Under the pieces are notes generated by a model. That model did not search any database, was not told the DNA's origin, and saw nothing but the letters and a program-made list of their open reading frames with translations. From Aquariibacter sp964433315 (GTDB taxonomy: Bacteria > Pseudomonadota > Gammaproteobacteria > Burkholderiales > Burkholderiaceae_C), in assembly GCA_964433315.1 (NCBI GenBank), contig CAYSQO010000004.1, positions 13,053 to 77,052 on the forward strand: 64,000 nt of DNA, in the 5' to 3' direction. A program made the translations under genes and the position numbers. Below, one piece after another: positions 1 to 8,247 of the stretch; position 1 is the first letter of the stretch; each line of letters begins with the position of its first letter.

Positions 1-174
1 GCGCTGGACGCGGCCACCGTGCCGCCCGCCGCCGAGCCCGCGCCGCGCCTGGACGAGCCCGCCTTCCGCTTCGCGCTGAACGAGGACGCCATGGCCACCG
101 AGAAGCTGGCCGAGGGCATTCGCGCCTTCGCCGCCGACGCGGCCCGGCTCGACGCGATGATCCTCGCCCTCTGA
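1..174 (+). CDS. tal: Transaldolase, C-terminal end (cut by window edge)
   Basis: Only the last 57 residues are inside the window, ending in a TGA stop. The visible part includes the run NEDAMATEKLAEGIRAF, typical of the C-terminus of long-form TalB-type transaldolases, which move a dihydroxyacetone unit between sugar phosphates in the non-oxidative pentose phosphate pathway. The catalytic lysine lies upstream, outside the window. It is followed after 38 bases by pgi on the same strand, so the two sugar-phosphate genes probably form a transcription unit. The call rests on a short C-terminal stretch plus this neighbour. Confidence 0.8.
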   Translation, partial: ALDAATVPPAAEPAPRLDEPAFRFALNEDAMATEKLAEGIRAFAADAARLDAMILAL

Positions 175-212
175 CCGCCCCGGTCCCGCCCGGGGCCGCT
201 GACCACCCGCCG

Positions 213-1898
213 ATGCCGACCCAAGACCCCTCCCTGCCGCCCCGCGGCGACCGCACCCCCGCCTGGGCCGCGCTGGCCGCCCTGCAGCGCACGCACGGGG
301 CCGGCTTCGACCTGCAGTCGGCCTTCGCCGCCGACCCGCAGCGCGCGGCGCGCTTCACTGTCGAGGCCCCGGGCCTGCGCGCCGACCTGTCGAAGCAGCA
401 TTGGGACGACGCGATCCTCGCGCAGCTGCTGGCCCTGGCCGAGCAGGTCCAGCTGCCGGCGCGGCGGGCCGCGCAGTTCGCCGGCCAGGTCGCCAACCCC
501 ACCGAGGGCCGGCCGGCCCTGCACACGGCGCTGCGCGCGCCGCGCGGCAGCGGCGGGCCCTTCGAGGCCGAGGTGCATGGCGTGCTGGACCGCCTGCTGG
601 CCTATGCCGAGCGCGTGCGCGCCGAGGCCGACGCCGGCACCGGGCCCGAGGGCCGGCCGCCGATCCGCCACATCGTCAACCTCGGCATCGGCGGCAGCGA
701 CCTGGGCCCGCAGATGGTCGTGCCGGCCCTGCGCGCGCACAGCCACCCGGGCCTGAGCCTGCACTTCGCGGGCAATGTGGACGGCCACGACCTGCTGCCC
801 CTGCTGGCCCGCCTGAAGCCCGAGGAGACGCTGTTCATCATCGCCTCCAAGACCTTCACCACCCAGGAGACCATGGCCAATGCGCGGCTGGCCCGCGCCT
901 GGTTCCTGGCCGAGGGCGGCACGGACATCGCGCGCCACTTCGTCGCGACCACCACGAACGTGAAGGCGGCCGCCGAGTTCGGCATCCGCACCACCTTCGG
1001 CTTCTGGGACTGGGTCGGGGGCCGCTACTCGCTGTGGAGCGCGATCGGCCTGCCGATCGCCCTCGCGCTGGGCGAAGCCGGCTTCCGCGCGCTGCTGGCC
1101 GGGGCGCATGCCATGGACCGCCACGCCGCCGAAGCCCCGCTGGCCGAGAACCTGCCGACCCTGCTCGGCCTGCTGGACGTCTGGCTGCGCAACTTCCGGG
1201 GCTGCCCCAGCCGCAACCTGGCGCCCTACCACCAGGGTCTGGCGCGGCTGCCGGCCTGGCTGCAGCAGCTGGAGATGGAGAGCAACGGCAAGGGCGTGGA
1301 CCTGGCCGGCGAGCCGCTGCCCTTCGCGACCAGCCCGGTCGTCTGGGGCGAGGCCGGCACCAACGGCCAGCACGCCTTCTTCCAGATGCTGCACCAGGGC
1401 ACGGACACGGTGCCGGTGGAGTTCATCCTCGTGCGCGAGCCGGCCACCGGCGTCGAGCGCCTGAAGCCCGCCACCGCCGCCGCCCTGGCGCCGCTGCTGG
1501 CCGAGCAGCAGCGCATGCTGCTGGCCAACGGCCTGGCCCAGGCCCAGGCCCTGATGCTGGGCAAGACCGCCGAGCAGGCCCTGGGCGAGACGGTGCCCAC
1601 CGCCGCGCCGGACCAGGCCCCCGAGCTCATCGCCCGCCACCGCCGCTTCCCCGGCAACCGGCCCAGCACCCTGCTGATGCTGGAGCGCCTGGACCCCTGG
1701 CACCTCGGGGCGCTGCTGGCGATGTACGAGCACCGCGTCTTCACCAGCGCCGCGGTCTGGGGCATCAACCCCTTCGACCAGTGGGGCGTGGAGCTGGGCA
1801 AGAGCCTGTGCAACGCCCTGCTGCCGCGGCTGGGCAGCGGCGATACCACGGGCCTGGATGGCTCCACCGCCGCCGCGCTGGACTGGCTGCGCGGCTGA
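213..1898 (+). CDS. pgi: Glucose-6-phosphate isomerase
   Basis: Cytoplasmic enzyme interconverting glucose 6-phosphate and fructose 6-phosphate. The 561-residue product has the family length. The SIS-fold phosphate-binding segment NLGIGGSDLGP is near residue 152. Both family signatures are visible: DWVGGRYSLWSAIG (about 269-282) and NPFDQWGVELGK near the C-terminus, which carries the catalytic lysine. The catalytic glutamate lies in MESNGKG (about 355) and the catalytic histidine in GTNGQHAFFQ (about 388). The start at 213 is the first ATG after transaldolase and gives an N-terminus of normal length. It follows tal closely and converges on the amidohydrolase gene. Confidence 0.97.
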   Translation: MPTQDPSLPPRGDRTPAWAALAALQRTHGAGFDLQSAFAADPQRAARFTVEAPGLRADLSKQHWDDAILAQLLALAEQVQLPARRAAQFAGQVANPTEGRPALHTALRAPRGSGGPFEAEVHGVLDRLLAYAERVRAEADAGTGPEGRPPIRHIVNLGIGGSDLGPQMVVPALRAHSHPGLSLHFAGNVDGHDLLPLLARLKPEETLFIIASKTFTTQETMANARLARAWFLAEGGTDIARHFVATTTNVKAAAEFGIRTTFGFWDWVGGRYSLWSAIGLPIALALGEAGFRALLAGAHAMDRHAAEAPLAENLPTLLGLLDVWLRNFRGCPSRNLAPYHQGLARLPAWLQQLEMESNGKGVDLAGEPLPFATSPVVWGEAGTNGQHAFFQMLHQGTDTVPVEFILVREPATGVERLKPATAAALAPLLAEQQRMLLANGLAQAQALMLGKTAEQALGETVPTAAPDQAPELIARHRRFPGNRPSTLLMLERLDPWHLGALLAMYEHRVFTSAAVWGINPFDQWGVELGKSLCNALLPRLGSGDTTGLDGSTAAALDWLRG

Positions 1899-1970
1899 AG
1901 CCCGCGCGGGGCGCGCGCGCCTCGCGCCATCCCCCGCCCGCGCTGGGCCGGGGCCGTCAAGCCGCTCCGC

Positions 1971-3188
1971 TCAGCCCGGCTGCGGGGCCAGCCAGCGTTC
2001 GGCCAGGGCCAGCCAGAGCCGCGCGCCGACCGGGATCAGCCGGTCGTTGAAGTCGTAGCTGGGGTTGTGCAGCATGCAGGGCCCCAGGCCGTGGCCGGCC
2101 TCGCGGTGGCCGCCGTCGCCATTGCCCAGCACGAAGTAGGCGCCGGGCTTTTCCTGCAGGAAGAAGCTGAAGTCCTCGGCGCCCATGGTCGGCTCGAAGA
2201 CGAGGGTGCGCTCGGCGCCGACGACCTGCTGCATCACCTCGCGCAGCAGCGCCGTCTCGGCCGGGTGGTTGACCGTCGGCGGGTAGTTGCGCTGGAACTC
2301 GAAGTCGCAGCGCGCGCCCCAGGCGGCGCACAGGCCCTCGCTGAGTTCACGCATGCGCCGCTCGATCAGGTCCAGCACCTCGGTCGTGAAGCTGCGCACC
2401 GTGCCCTGCAGCTCGCAGCGGTCGGGGATCACGTTGGTGGCCTCGCCGGCCTTGAGCATGGTGACCGAGACCACGCCGGTGTCGATGGGCCGCACCTGGC
2501 GCGCGACGATGGTCTGGAAGGCCTGGATCAGCGCGGCCGCCAGCGGCACCGGATCGATGCCCAGGTGCGGCATGGCCGCATGCGCGCCCTTGCCGTGCAG
2601 CGTGATGCGGAACTCGTTGCTCGACGCGAAGCAGGGCCCGTCGCATACCGCGAAGCTGCCCTCCGGCAGGCCGGGCCAGTTGTGCAGGCCGTAGATGGCG
2701 TCCATCGGACAGCGTTCGAACAGGCCGTCGCGCATCATCTCGCGCGCGCCCCCGCCGCCTTCCTCGGCCGGCTGGAAGATCAGGTAGACCGTGCCGTCCA
2801 GCCGCCCCGCGGCGGCGGCATCGCGCAGCGGCCGTGCGGCGGCCAGCAGGGTGGCGGTGTGGCCGTCGTGGCCGCAGGCGTGCATGCGGCCGGCGAAGCG
2901 GCTGGCGTGCGCGAAGGTGTTGCGCTCGGTCATCGGCAGCGCGTCCATGTCGGCCCGCAGGCCGAGGCCGCGTGGCGAGCGGCCGCCCTTGATCACGCCG
3001 ACCACACCCGTCCGGCCCAGGCCGCGGATCACCGGGATGCCCCAGCCTTCCAGCGTGCGCGCCACCAGCGCGCTGGTGCGCTCTTCCTGGAAGCTCAGCT
3101 CCGGGTGGGCATGCAGGTCGCGGCGCAGGGCGCTCAGCGCCGGCAGGTCGGCGTCCAGCGCGGCAAGCACGGGATCGGGGGAAGACAT
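1971..3188 (-). CDS. M20-family amidohydrolase (hippurate hydrolase / aminoacylase type)
   Basis: A 405-residue metallopeptidase-fold amidase that probably removes acyl groups from N-acyl amino acids or similar amides in the cytoplasm; the real substrate cannot be read from sequence. Metal-ligand motifs of the M20D group are present: RADMDALPM, HACGHDGHT (Cys and His ligands), QPAEEGGGGA (Glu ligand), LHNWP and a C-terminal HNPSYDFND. The dimerisation insert lies around residues 190-310. The open frame extends far upstream, but the ATG at 3188 gives MSSPDPVLAALDADLP and the usual family length, so the extension is a shadow. A TACCAT box 30 bases upstream (3218-3223) could be its -10. It diverges from the aminopeptidase gene. 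Confidence 0.9.
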   Translation of the reverse strand: MSSPDPVLAALDADLPALSALRRDLHAHPELSFQEERTSALVARTLEGWGIPVIRGLGRTGVVGVIKGGRSPRGLGLRADMDALPMTERNTFAHASRFAGRMHACGHDGHTATLLAAARPLRDAAAAGRLDGTVYLIFQPAEEGGGGAREMMRDGLFERCPMDAIYGLHNWPGLPEGSFAVCDGPCFASSNEFRITLHGKGAHAAMPHLGIDPVPLAAALIQAFQTIVARQVRPIDTGVVSVTMLKAGEATNVIPDRCELQGTVRSFTTEVLDLIERRMRELSEGLCAAWGARCDFEFQRNYPPTVNHPAETALLREVMQQVVGAERTLVFEPTMGAEDFSFFLQEKPGAYFVLGNGDGGHREAGHGLGPCMLHNPSYDFNDRLIPVGARLWLALAERWLAPQPG

Positions 3189-3287
3189 CGTTCGCGGCTC
3201 GGCAGAAGGTCGAATCCATGGTACCCCCGGCCCGTGACCGCGGGCCGGCGTGGGGCCGGACGGGGGCATGCCATCATCCCGGCCGAC

Positions 3288-4394
3288 ATGTGCAAGCGCC
3301 TGCTGACCCGACTGTTGCTGCTGGCCGGCCTGCTCGCGCTGGCAGGCTGCGAGACGGCCGGCTACTACGCGCAGTCCGTCGGCGGGCACCTGGCCCTGCT
3401 GCGGGCAGCACGACCCGTGCCCGAACTGCTGGCCGACCCGGCCACCCCGCCCGGGCTGCGCACGCGCCTGCAGCGCAGCCAGCAGATGCGCGACTTCGCG
3501 GTGCGCGAGCTGGCCCTGCCCGACAACGCCAGCTACCGCCGCTACGCCGCGCTGGACCGGCCGGCCGTGGTCTGGAACGTGGCTGCCGCGCCGCCCGACT
3601 CGCTGGTGCTGCGCCGCTGGTGCTTCCCGGTGGCCGGCTGCGTCGGCTACCGCGGCTACTTCGACCGCGCCGCCGCGGAGGCCGAGGCTGCCCGCCTGCG
3701 CGAGGCCGAGGGCCTGGAGACCGTCGTCCTGCCGGTGCCGGCCTACTCCACCCTGGGCAAGCTGCCGGGCGACTGGTTCGCCGATCCGCTGCCGTCCACC
3801 CTGATCCACTGGCCCGAGCCCGAGCTGGCGCGGCTGATCTTCCACGAGCTGGCCCACCAGCGGGTCTACGAGGCCGGCGACACCGCCTTCAACGAAAGCT
3901 ACGCGACCGCCGTCGAGCGCCTGGGCGGCGCCCGCTGGCTGGCGGCCGAGGCCGGCCCCGAGGCCCGCGCGGCCGATGCCGCCTTCGAGGCCCGGCGCGA
4001 GGCCTTCCGCGCCCTCGTGGCCCGCTACCGCCTGCAGCTCGAAGCGCGCTACCGCGCCGGCGGACCGCCCGAGGCCCTGGCCGCCGACAAGGCCCGCCTC
4101 TACGCCGAACTGCGCGCCGAGCACGCCGCCCTGCGCGACGGCGCCTGGGGCGGCGACCGCCGCTACGACGCCTGGTTCGCCCGCGCCAACAACGCCCTGC
4201 TGGGCCTGCAGGCGGCCTACTTCGGCTGGGTGCCGGCCTTCGAGGCCCTGTTCGAGCGCGAGGGCCGGGACTTCGCGCGCTTCCATGCCGCCGTCGAGGC
4301 CCTGGCCGGCTTGCCGAGCGCGGAGCGGGAGGCCACACTGCGCGCCCTCCTGCCGCCCGAGCCCGCGGCCGCCCCGGCCGCTCCGGCCCCCTGA
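3288..4394 (+). CDS. Putative zinc aminopeptidase lipoprotein (PF10023-type)
   Basis: A 368-residue protein with a lipoprotein signal: basic start MCKRLL, a hydrophobic core and the lipobox LALAGC, predicting acylation of Cys-20 and attachment to the outer or inner membrane facing the periplasm. A gluzincin-type motif HELAHQ is near residue 190, followed by NESYAT about 18 residues later, whose Glu could be the third zinc ligand. This layout matches the proteobacterial family annotated as putative aminopeptidase; substrate and role are unknown. The frame is open upstream to 2067, antisense to the amidohydrolase, but the signal peptide fixes the ATG at 3288. A PHA-system gene follows after 15 bases. 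Confidence 0.85.
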   Translation: MCKRLLTRLLLLAGLLALAGCETAGYYAQSVGGHLALLRAARPVPELLADPATPPGLRTRLQRSQQMRDFAVRELALPDNASYRRYAALDRPAVVWNVAAAPPDSLVLRRWCFPVAGCVGYRGYFDRAAAEAEAARLREAEGLETVVLPVPAYSTLGKLPGDWFADPLPSTLIHWPEPELARLIFHELAHQRVYEAGDTAFNESYATAVERLGGARWLAAEAGPEARAADAAFEARREAFRALVARYRLQLEARYRAGGPPEALAADKARLYAELRAEHAALRDGAWGGDRRYDAWFARANNALLGLQAAYFGWVPAFEALFEREGRDFARFHAAVEALAGLPSAEREATLRALLPPEPAAAPAAPAP

Positions 4395-4409
4395 ACCCTG
4401 CACCCGCCC

Positions 4410-4727
4410 ATGCCCGTTCTCCACATCCACCGTGACCACGCCCTGGGCCTGGGCCGCGCCCGCGAGCTGGCTGCCCGCTGGGTCGAGGAGGCCGAGGCCC
4501 GCTTCGGCCTGCGCTGCAGCCCGCAGCCGGGCGAGGCCGGGGACACCGTGCGCTTCCAGCGGCCCGGCGTGCAGGGCGAGCTGCGGGTCGCGGCCGACCA
4601 CTTCGGCCTGGAGGCCCGGCTGGGCCTGGTGCTGGGGGCCTTTGCCCCGCGCATCCAGGCCGAGATCGAGGCCAACCTCGACCGCCTGCTGGCCGGCGAG
4701 GGCGGCCCGCCGTCGACGGCCGCCTGA
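4410..4727 (+). CDS. Polyhydroxyalkanoic acid system family protein
   Basis: A 105-residue soluble protein resembling the PHA_gran_rgn family, small proteins found beside polyhydroxyalkanoate granule genes. Recognisable features are the start MPVLHIHRDHALG with the conserved histidines, a middle segment rich in Arg and Glu, and the C-terminal helix IQAEIEANLDRLLAG. Biochemical function is not established. It lies 15 bases after the aminopeptidase lipoprotein, so it is probably co-transcribed with it. Its stop codon forms the base of a palindrome shared with the converging acyltransferase gene. Confidence 0.8.
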   Translation: MPVLHIHRDHALGLGRARELAARWVEEAEARFGLRCSPQPGEAGDTVRFQRPGVQGELRVAADHFGLEARLGLVLGAFAPRIQAEIEANLDRLLAGEGGPPSTAA

Positions 4728-4752
4728 GCGTCGCCGGCGGCCGGGACGCTCA
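4725..4752. terminator. Palindrome joining two convergent stop codons
   Basis: TGAGCGTC at 4725-4732 pairs perfectly with GACGCTCA at 4745-4752 around a 12-base GC-rich loop. The left arm begins with the TGA of the PHA-system gene and the right arm ends with the TCA (TGA on minus) of the acyltransferase gene. It has no T-tract, so a Rho-independent terminator is only possible, but it could stall or protect both converging transcripts. Confidence 0.5.
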
Positions 4753-5355
4753 GCGCCCGTCCGGGAAGAAGTGCGCGACGCGCTGACGGACCAGCTCGGG
4801 TTCCAGCGCGGCGTCGAAGCCGCTCGCGCCACGCTGCCGGAGCAGCCCCGCCCAGGGCAGGGTGGCGGTCTCGGCCTTCAGGCGCTGGTGGTAGTCGTCG
4901 AAGCGACCGATCACCCGCGCCGGCACGCCACCGACGATGCTGCCCTCCGGCACGTCCCGGGTCACGACGGCGCCGGCCGCCACGATGGCGCGCGGCCCGA
5001 TCGACACGCCGCGCAGCACGATCGCGCCGTGGCCGATGAAGACATGGTCATGCACGACGATGGGCCCGACTGCGTCGACCGTCTCGCCATCGAGCTGCGA
5101 GAACACCGCGGCCGAGGCGTCGTGCCCGATCAGCGCGCAGTCCGCCAGCACGATGTGGCTGCCGAGCCAGACATAGGCCGGATCGGTGATCCGCGCGCCC
5201 AGGTTGATGTGCACCTGCTGGCCGATGTGGCGCAGCCCGCCGCGCGCACGCAGGAACTCGACATGCTGCGCAACGGTGCGGACGGCAAGCCGCCGGTAGA
5301 GCCCGACCAGGCGGCCGTGGCGTAGGGCGAGGTGGCGCAGCAGGCGTCGCAGCAT
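4750..5355 (-). CDS. Hexapeptide-repeat acyltransferase
   Basis: A 201-residue acyltransferase of the left-handed beta-helix (LbetaH/xenobiotic acetyltransferase) class. From about residue 47 the protein shows the loose hexapeptide periodicity, with the segment GHDASAAVFSQL, then VVHDHVFIGHGAIVLRGVSIG and AIVAAGAVVTRDVPEGSIVGGVPAR, the last being the typical end of sugar or capsule O-acetyltransferases such as WcaF and NodL-like proteins. The first 45 residues are basic and helical. The acceptor is unknown. It stands alone between converging and same-strand neighbours rather than in a polysaccharide cluster. Confidence 0.82.
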   Translation of the reverse strand: MLRRLLRHLALRHGRLVGLYRRLAVRTVAQHVEFLRARGGLRHIGQQVHINLGARITDPAYVWLGSHIVLADCALIGHDASAAVFSQLDGETVDAVGPIVVHDHVFIGHGAIVLRGVSIGPRAIVAAGAVVTRDVPEGSIVGGVPARVIGRFDDYHQRLKAETATLPWAGLLRQRGASGFDAALEPELVRQRVAHFFPDGR

Positions 5356-5433
5356 GGGCGGGGTGGGGTGGAGGAGGGGACGGGTCCTGCCTGCAAGCCG
5401 GTGCGGTGCCTGGGGGGCGGCGCGGCCTGCGCG

Positions 5434-5688
5434 TCAGCGCAGGGCGTCCACCAGGTCGATGTACTGCTGCATCGCGGCCTCGGGCGCGAGGCCCTGGAGC
5501 GAGGCCCAGGCATCGTGCTTGGCGCGGCCGACGAAGTCGGTGAAGCCGGGACGCTCGCCCTCGACATCGCCGGCCGAGGCCTGCTTGTAGAGCGCGTACA
5601 GCTTGAGCAGCGTGGCATTGTCCGGGCGCTCGGACAGCTGCTTGGAGGCCGCGACGGCCTGTTCGAAGAGGGTGCTCAGCTCGGCCAT
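5434..5688 (-). CDS. Acyl-CoA-binding protein
   Basis: An 84-residue ACBP-fold protein that binds medium and long-chain acyl-CoA esters in the cytoplasm. The family pattern is clear: LFEQAVAASKQLSERPDNATLLKLYALYKQA, then GDVEGERPGF and AKHDAWASLQG, including the conserved Tyr-Lys-Gln-Ala segment and the Lys and Trp of the CoA-binding site. I chose the ATG at 5688, which gives the standard ACBP length; an upstream ATG at 5760 would add 24 residues unlike the family. Bacterial ACBPs are scattered, but they occur in many Burkholderiales. Confidence 0.92.
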   Translation of the reverse strand: MAELSTLFEQAVAASKQLSERPDNATLLKLYALYKQASAGDVEGERPGFTDFVGRAKHDAWASLQGLAPEAAMQQYIDLVDALR

Positions 5689-5784
5689 GGTCGAAAGAAG
5701 GGCGTGGGTTGCGGGGCGGCGTGCCGGCGACGGGCCGATGCCGTGAGGCGCTTTTACCACCGGGCGGCAGCGGCGGGCCCTCTC

Positions 5785-5790
5785 TAGAAT
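5785..5790 (+). promoter_or_regulatory. Probable -10 box for the ABC exporter pair
   Basis: TAGAAT sits 31 bases before the TTG proposed as the start of the ABC ATPase gene. I see no good -35 match 16-18 bases upstream. The same TAGAAT form precedes argB. Confidence 0.45.
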
Positions 5791-5821
5791 CCCCCGGCCT
5801 TTCCGAACCGGTGCCCGCCCC

Positions 5822-6799
5822 TTGCCGTCTCCCCTGTCCGCCGACCTGCCGGCCCCGGCCGCGCCACCGTCCGGCCATCCGGCCGTGCGTTTCGAGGGTG
5901 TCGAGAAGCGCTATGCCCGCAAGGGCGCCCCGCCGCTGCAGGCCCTGCAGGGGGTCAGCTTCGACATCCAGCCCGGCGAGTTCTTCGGCCTGCTCGGCCC
6001 CAACGGGGCCGGCAAGACCACGCTGATCAGCCTGCTGGCCGGCCTGGCCCGGGCCAGCGCGGGGCGCATCGAGGTGATGGGCCACGAGGTGGTGCACGAC
6101 TACGCAGCCGCGCGCCGGGCCCTGGGCATCGTGCCGCAGGAGCTGGTCTTCGACCCCTTCTTCAGCGTGCGCGAGACCCTGCGCATCCAGAGCGGCTACT
6201 TCGGCCTGCGTCGCAACGAGGCCTGGATCGACGAGCTGCTGGAGGCCCTGGGCCTGGCCGACAAGGCCGGCGCCAACATGCGCCAGCTCTCCGGGGGCAT
6301 GAAGCGCCGCGTGCTGGTGGCCCAGGCCCTGGTGCACCGCCCGCCGGTGATCGTGCTCGACGAGCCCACGGCCGGCGTTGACGTGGAGCTGCGCCAGACC
6401 CTCTGGGCCTTCATCAGCCGCCTCAACCGCGCCGGCCACACCGTGCTGCTGACCACGCATTACCTGGAGGAGGCGGAGGCCCTGTGCCACCGCATCGCCA
6501 TGCTCAAGCAGGGCCGGGTGGTGGCGCTGGACCGCACGGCCGCGCTGCTGGCCGGTTCGGCCCATCCCGTGCTGCGATTCAAGACCGACGATGCCCTGCC
6601 GCCGGCCCTGGCCGCGCAGGCCCGCGTCACCGGCCGCACCGTGCAGCTGCCGGCCCGCGAGGTGCATGGTGTCGAGACCCTGCTGGCCGGCCTGCGCGAG
6701 GCCGGGGTGCGGGTGGAGGACCTGGAGATCGGCCGCGCCGACCTGGAGGATGTCTTCCTCGGCCTGATGGCCGCGCAGACGCCGGAGGCCGCCCGATGA
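5822..6799 (+). CDS. ABC transporter ATP-binding protein (ABC-2 exporter type)
   Basis: A 325-residue ATPase that would power the membrane protein encoded next. Walker A GPNGAGKTT is near residue 60, the signature LSGGMKRR near 160 and Walker B VIVLDEPTAGVD near 180, with the switch histidine in TTHYLEE. The organisation matches DrrA/CcmA-like exporters (YadG type). The start is uncertain: TTG at 5822 gives a proline- and alanine-rich leader, whereas GTG at 5885 would begin just before the domain at VRFEGVEKRY. The stop overlaps the permease start as ATGA, so the two are translationally coupled. The substrate is unknown. Confidence 0.9.
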   Translation: MPSPLSADLPAPAAPPSGHPAVRFEGVEKRYARKGAPPLQALQGVSFDIQPGEFFGLLGPNGAGKTTLISLLAGLARASAGRIEVMGHEVVHDYAAARRALGIVPQELVFDPFFSVRETLRIQSGYFGLRRNEAWIDELLEALGLADKAGANMRQLSGGMKRRVLVAQALVHRPPVIVLDEPTAGVDVELRQTLWAFISRLNRAGHTVLLTTHYLEEAEALCHRIAMLKQGRVVALDRTAALLAGSAHPVLRFKTDDALPPALAAQARVTGRTVQLPAREVHGVETLLAGLREAGVRVEDLEIGRADLEDVFLGLMAAQTPEAAR

Positions 6800-7575
6800 T
6801 TGCCGCCGTCCGACGCGCCCTGGCCGGCGCCGCCCCGCTGTTCCGCAAGGAGCTGCTGCGCTTCTGGAAGGTGGCCTTCCAGACCATCGCCGCCCCGGTG
6901 CTGACCGCGGTGCTCTACCTGCTGATCTTCGGCCACGTGCTCGACGAGCGCGTGCAGGTCTTCGACGGCGTGGGCTACACCGCCTTCCTCATCCCCGGCC
7001 TGGTGATGATGAGCGTGCTGCAGAACGCCTTCGCCAACAGCTCGTCCTCGCTGGTGCAGAGCAAGATCACCGGCAACCTGGTCTTCCTGCTGGTCACGCC
7101 GCTGTCGCACTGGGCCTGGTTCGCGGCCTATGTCGGCGCGGCCGTGGTGCGCGGCCTGGCGGTGGGCGGCGGGGTGCTGCTGGTCACGGCCTGGTTCGCG
7201 CCGCTGCGCCTGGCCGAGCCGCTGTGGGTGCTGGTCTTCGCGCTGCTGGGCGCCGGCATGCTCGGCACGCTGGGCCTGATCGCCGGCCTGTGGGCCGACA
7301 AGTTCGACCAGATGGCGGCCTTCCAGAACTTCCTCATCATGCCGATGACCTTCCTGGCCGGCGTCTTCTACTCGGTGCACAGCCTGCCGGCCGTGTGGCA
7401 GGCGGTCAGCCACCTGAACCCCTTCTTCTACATGGTCGACGGCTTCCGGCGCGGCTTCTTCGGCGTCAGCGATGTCTCGCCCTGGCTCAGCCTGCTGATC
7501 GTCGGCGGCGCCTTCCTGGCCGTCGCGGCGCTCGCCCTGCGCCTGCTGGCCCGCGGCTACAAGATCCGCCACTGA
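6796..7575 (+). CDS. ABC-2 type transporter permease
   Basis: A 259-residue inner-membrane protein with about six hydrophobic segments, starting MIAAVRRALAG. It is the YadH/DrrB-like partner of the ATPase upstream, sharing the ATGA overlap. The ABC-2 signature region is seen in the fourth and fifth segments, around LGTLGLIAGLWADKFDQM and LIMPMTFLAGVFYSV, followed by NPFFYMVDGFRRGFFG, which is strongly conserved in the YadH group. The pair probably exports a lipid, glycan or small hydrophobic molecule; the sequence does not say which. Confidence 0.92.
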   Translation: MIAAVRRALAGAAPLFRKELLRFWKVAFQTIAAPVLTAVLYLLIFGHVLDERVQVFDGVGYTAFLIPGLVMMSVLQNAFANSSSSLVQSKITGNLVFLLVTPLSHWAWFAAYVGAAVVRGLAVGGGVLLVTAWFAPLRLAEPLWVLVFALLGAGMLGTLGLIAGLWADKFDQMAAFQNFLIMPMTFLAGVFYSVHSLPAVWQAVSHLNPFFYMVDGFRRGFFGVSDVSPWLSLLIVGGAFLAVAALALRLLARGYKIRH

Positions 7576-7595
7576 GGCCGGCTCAGGCGCCGGCC
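7576..7595. terminator. Hairpin between convergent genes
   Basis: GGCCGGC (7576-7582) and GCCGGCC (7589-7595) form a perfect 7-bp stem with a six-base loop, starting immediately after the permease stop; the loop contains the stop of the converging LemA-like gene. No T-tract follows on either strand. Confidence 0.35.
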
Positions 7596-8131
7596 GGCGG
7601 TTCCGGCAGGCTCAGCGCCTGGGGGAAGCCGAACAGGCCGGCGATCGCCTGGTCCGGCGGCTGCAGCACCGCGCGGTTGTAGCGCGCCGACTGGTGGTTG
7701 AAGTCGGCCCGGGCCTCGGCCAGCCGGCGGGCAGCGGCCTGTGTGCCGGGGTCGACCGGGGCCAGCGCCGGGTAGGCGCGACGCAGCAGCGCCAGCGCCG
7801 CGAAGGCCTGGCCCAGCTCGGCCTCGGCCGCGATCCAGCGGGCCATGCGGGCTGGGTCCAGCGGGGCCTCACCGGCCGCCTGCAGGGCCTGGCGCGCCCG
7901 CTGCCCGCAGGCCGTCAGGGCGTCCAGCCGCGCCGACTCGCCCGGCACCGCCGGCCGCAGACGCGCGGCCTCGGCCAGCTGCTGATCGATCAGGCCCTGC
8001 GCCGCCTCGGCCACCGGTCCGAAGGCGGCCTGCAGCCGGCGGCGCAGGCGCAGCAGATGCAGCAGCGCGCCGAGCGCCCAGGCCAGCACACCGACGATCA
8101 GTCCGATCAAGAGCACTTCGCTGGAAGCCAT
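7583..8131 (-). CDS. LemA-like membrane-anchored protein
   Basis: A 182-residue protein with one N-terminal transmembrane helix (residues about 6-27, LLIGLIVGVLAWALGALLHL) followed by a long helical, alanine-rich domain. The C-terminal segment FNHQSARYNRAVLQPPDQAI then AGLFGF resembles the end of LemA proteins, where a Tyr-Asn pair and a Phe-Gly-Phe motif close the four-helix bundle. The middle is divergent, so this is a remote family member at best. LemA proteins are inner-membrane proteins of unclear function. It converges on the ABC permease. Confidence 0.6.
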   Translation of the reverse strand: MASSEVLLIGLIVGVLAWALGALLHLLRLRRRLQAAFGPVAEAAQGLIDQQLAEAARLRPAVPGESARLDALTACGQRARQALQAAGEAPLDPARMARWIAAEAELGQAFAALALLRRAYPALAPVDPGTQAAARRLAEARADFNHQSARYNRAVLQPPDQAIAGLFGFPQALSLPEPPAGA

Positions 8132-8235
8132 GGTCCTCCCGGTCCGCGCCCCGGCGGGGGCGGTTTCCGGCGGGCACTTTAAGCCGCGCCGGCCCGCCCG
8201 GCACCCCCCGCGCTTCCCGACCTTCGGGGCCTGCC

Positions 8236-8241
8236 TACAAT
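8236..8241 (+). promoter_or_regulatory. -10 box of the bolA-like gene, leaderless arrangement
   Basis: TACAAT lies six bases before the ATG at 8248. Transcription normally begins about seven bases after a -10 box, that is at or next to the A of the start codon, and no Shine-Dalgarno sequence fits in the gap. The mRNA is therefore probably leaderless. Confidence 0.55.
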
Positions 8242-8247
8242 CCGGGC

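Noticed and set aside
2067..3287. Long in-frame extension upstream of the aminopeptidase
   Set aside because: It is antisense to the amidohydrolase. The lipoprotein signal peptide fixes the real start at 3288.
1971..4832. A 953-residue minus-strand open frame covering the amidohydrolase and the aminopeptidase region
   Set aside because: Only the part from the ATG at 3188 matches a protein family. The rest is antisense to a plausible lipoprotein gene and to the PHA gene, an effect of high GC.
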